Assembly (NCBI GenBank): GCA_028564675.1
Contig: JAOVVO010000106.1
Span: forward strand, 62,001 to 126,000
Direction: 5' to 3'
DNA from: Onchocerca lupi
Taxonomy: Eukaryota; Nematoda; Chromadorea; Rhabditida; Onchocercidae
DNA length: 64,000 nucleotides
Shown here piece after piece: positions 61,021-64,000 of the stretch (position 1 is its first letter; each line of letters begins with the position of its first letter). The position numbers and the translations under genes were made by a program. A model generated the notes under the pieces. The model searched no databases. It was not told the DNA's origin and saw nothing but the letters and a program-made list of their open reading frames with translations.

Positions 61021-64000
61021 CAAATTATCATTTATCACGACTATCACAAATTTATCACTGCGATATTTTCTTGTATTTTATTATTTTCGCTGATCACCTT
61101 ATCACTTTAGAAAAAGATCAGGAAATCATCCTCGTCAAATTGACCGCAATAGATATTCAGGTTATTCAGGTCAGTACCATAAGTATTGATCAGTCTTGAA
61201 TTCTGATCGATCTTATCAAATTAATATCAATAATAACAAAAAATAGGATAATTTATCTCGATAAACACATAATTATGAAATGAAACAGTGTATATATATC
61301 AATGGACTGATAAGTTATGCAAAAATTCTCAATATTGCAATTAAGATAAAAATTGTAATTAAGACAAAAATTCTAATTAAGACCAAAATTGTTTAATTAA
61401 ATTAATTATAACTTAATAAATAAATATGAACTGGATTTAAATTAATTATAGTTTTGCAAATAAAATAAGCTGGATTAAAATTGTAAAATTTTTATAATTA
61501 AATAAAAGCTGAATTTAAATGAATTGTGACTTTGTAAACAAATATGATCTAACCAAGGAAAAGAAGAAATTAATGTAAGCAATTACCATATTGTTGATGT
61601 ATCTTTTATCAAGCTGATTAATAACTTGATAAAACCTAGTAGAAATTAATCTAACTTGATCTTGATCTTGATCAAATTTGATCTTCAGATCAAATTCCAT
61701 CAAGCTAATTGTAACTTGATAAAACTTAATCTAACTTGATAATTTCATCAAGCTGATTGCAACTTGATAAAACTTGATTTAAGTTGATCATTTTTATCAA
61801 GCTAATTCTAATTTGATTCTGACTTTTTTATATTTTTTATCAACTTGATTCAAAATTGATAATTACTTCATAAAAGATCGTCTTCATTTTTGATCACTCT
61901 TTACCGTACATATTCTGATGAACATCAAAAAAATTCTCGAATAAAATTTGAATACATATCGAAAAAAAAAATTTAATTCGATAATTATTATTGGAAAAAT
62001 TGAAGAAAATTTTTACAGTTATTTATTTCTAGGCTTTTTTTTCTTCAGAGTAATTTATTTCTTACATTTTAATTCCTTTCATCTATTTCGAAAAAAAATT
62101 CAAAAAAAAAAAAGAAAAATTCTCGAATATAAGTTTCGAAAAATTCTCGGAACATAAGTTTCCATAAATTTTAAATTGAAGATAATGATAATGAAGATAT
62201 ATTTATTTCCATAATTTGTTCATTAAATACAATCGGTAAAATTTGGGTAATTTTTGATTTTAATTTGTAAAATTAATCAATTACATCTTCAGATTATTTA
62301 TGTTAAATTTTTATGATTTTGGATTGTATACCAGATGTTTTCTTTTTCTTTTTTTTTTTTTTTTAATTACTCCGTCTGTGATGTAGAACGAATTTTAATT
62401 AATTTCCAAATTATCATCATTTTAATCACATCTTTTTTTTCTTAAATAATAATTTCCAGTGCAACATCCAGACATCCTTTTCAGTTTCAAACTTAAAAAT
62501 ATTTTTTATTTTTATTTCTTGTTCAAAAATTTAAAAAACTTACACTAAAAAAAAAAAAAGCTATATTTCAAGAAATTGAAAAAATTCCTTTTTCTAACGA
62601 AGTTATCTATATTACAGTATCCTGATAAATGATCTAATATCCATGTCTCATTTAAAATAAGCTCATCAAATTTCATGAGATAATTAAATTCGGACTTCTA
62701 TAATGAACTGGATTTAATCGATTATACAAGTCCAAATTTAGTTACCAACAATAGTGAAAAATTCTGCAATGAAACTTCATTTTGACTTGAATTAAAGTAT
62801 AGTGAATATATGCATGTCATATGAGATTTAGGATTTTTCCTCTAAAATTGCATTTTAAATGATTGATTTTTTACATAAATCAAACCATCTTAGAGTGTCA
62901 TCAGAATCCATCTTTGAATCTATAGAATTTGCTTCTGCGCATAAAATCTTCTTTGAATCTTCAAAATGTAATGCTCGAAGTTAAGGTTAACAGAAAACCT
63001 GAAATTTTATAAAATAATGTGGAAAAATATGACACGTCTCGAAAAAGAAAAAAAAAAACTTTATTACACTTATATCACAAAACAATGATTATGTTAGGAA
63101 TCTAATATAATCTAATATACACGTATAATTTAGTGAAAAATAATGAATACAATGTTCTGAGATTCAAAACTCGGTGAAAAAAATTCTGTCCTATTTGAAT
63201 TTACAAATTACCCAGATTGGAATCTCAGAAAAAATCCTAAGCACAGAGATAATTCTCATTCTCGATACATTTTATATTATATATGCATGCTTTAGTTTAA
63301 AACCACTCAGTCATCGTTCCATATGAAAAAATTTATCTGTGCCGTTAATCAAGTTTCTAAAAAGTTATTTTAATCATATATTTACATGTTAATTATCCGG
63401 CCCAAGAAAGAAACTAGAAAACAAATTTGCACATGCAGAAATTATTGGAATTTCAGTTTGAGTGACTAACTTCATTGCTATTTAGTATGACAGTTAAAAC
63501 TATATCAATTTGCTTTTTTTTTTTTTTTGTACATATAATGTAAAAAATTAAACAAAACAAAAATTACGTAATAAACCCGAAGTTCAATCTACACAGATGA
63601 AAGATATATAAATACCTTTTGTATTATGGTAATGGAATTAGCAAAGTTTGAAACTTATACATATACATTTTAAAAAAAAAACTTAAGATTAATCGAATAA
63701 ATATCATAAAAATCCCTCGGAAAAATTACCTCCAAAGAATGTAGATCAATAATGTCAATTCCGGATTTTAGAATTCATAACTCAAATTTTTTTCTTTTTT
63801 TTCAATGGAAATCTCTAATTCCCATTTTTGTGAAAGCCAATTTTTGTACAGTTAATAAAATAATATTGACAAAAATGCTATAATATATAGTAAAGCCTAT
63901 TAAACACAAATCACAATATATCAATTCTAAAATTTTTTTAGTTTAGCAAATTAAATCAAACCCGAAAGAAATAACAATAATATATGGAAATATCAGACTA
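61021..64000. other. Right-hand intergenic flank
   Basis: About 3 kb, AT-rich, with homopolymers (62346-62364, 63512-63528) and a TTGATC/AACTTGAT word array at 61600-61860. The short open frames are low complexity and have no splice partners. No gene seen up to the window end. Confidence 0.55.
61590..61860. repeat. Degenerate array of AACTTGATAAAACTTGATC-like units
   Basis: CATCAAGCTGATTG/CATCAAGCTAATTG followed by TAACTTGATAAAACTT and ATCTAACTTGAT recurs at about 61606, 61697, 61747 and 61795, with a run of CTTGATCTTGATCTTGATC near 61655. Units are about 50-90 bp with indels. Non-coding. Confidence 0.7.

Noticed and set aside
1..64000. CRISPR arrays, bacterial operons, insertion sequences, prophage
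   Set aside because: Spliced metazoan genes throughout, no regularly spaced identical short repeats with unique spacers, no transposase or phage-like frames. The tandem arrays found have no spacers.
1..64000. tRNA and rRNA genes
   Set aside because: I saw no stretch with a convincing T-loop GTTCGA-type block plus matching acceptor stem; a covariance-model scan would be decisive and was not possible.

Overview
The window is a gene-sparse, very AT-rich piece of a metazoan nuclear genome. I infer a nematode, most likely a spirurid (clade III, filarial-type) worm. Reasons: many small exons separated by AT-rich introns; short, sharp TTTTCAG/TTTTTAG acceptors, several lying only 4-20 nt before an initiator ATG as expected for spliced-leader trans-splicing; abundant poly(T)/poly(A) runs; and the family content. 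I cannot name the species. I see no bacterial, viral or transposase genes. All gene models were built by hand from reading frame, splice consensus and phase, and every exon chain below closes in phase.

Layout, left to right. (1) 131-5387 (+): BTB-domain protein with a Cys/His zinc-binding tail, about 276 aa. (2) 8262-13192 (+): small multi-pass membrane protein of the EXPERA/EBP fold, 171 aa, apparently lacking the isomerase catalytic residues. (3) 13193-18930: intergenic, with one structured patch. (4) 18931-40082 (+): four head-to-tail genes: the cis-Golgi golgin GM130 (997 aa), the CUL2 substrate receptor LRR-1 (415 aa), a DUF1308/C7orf25-family protein (401 aa) and the WD40 scaffold WDR83/MORG1 (312 aa). 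They may form an operon or a conserved syntenic block. (5) 40083-46354: a 6.3 kb intergenic desert with three separate tandem-repeat families, ending in a purine-rich tract and three CTCCCCTT boxes. (6) 46355-48476 (+): a BSX/bsh-type homeobox gene with an EH1 repressor motif, 326 aa. (7) 48477-51265: intergenic. (8) 60180 down to 51266 (-): a 21-exon protein with several extended Tudor domains, about 919 aa, of the kind used in germline small-RNA pathways. (9) 60181-64000: its upstream region, with a striking tandem array of about 35-bp half-units rich in ACGTCA (CRE/bZIP-like) cores about 100 bp from the Tudor ATG, then a GC-richer patch and an array of TTGATC-like words.

The genes are mostly housekeeping or regulatory: Golgi tethering, ubiquitin-dependent turnover in replication and germline, MAPK/splicing scaffolding, neural transcription and germline small-RNA biology. 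I found no wholly new multi-gene system. The most interesting signals are regulatory or structural: the bZIP-site array on the Tudor promoter, an overlapping uORF on lrr-1, the paired hairpins in GM130 intron 17, the non-catalytic EBP-like protein, and two competing 3' ends of the Tudor gene.
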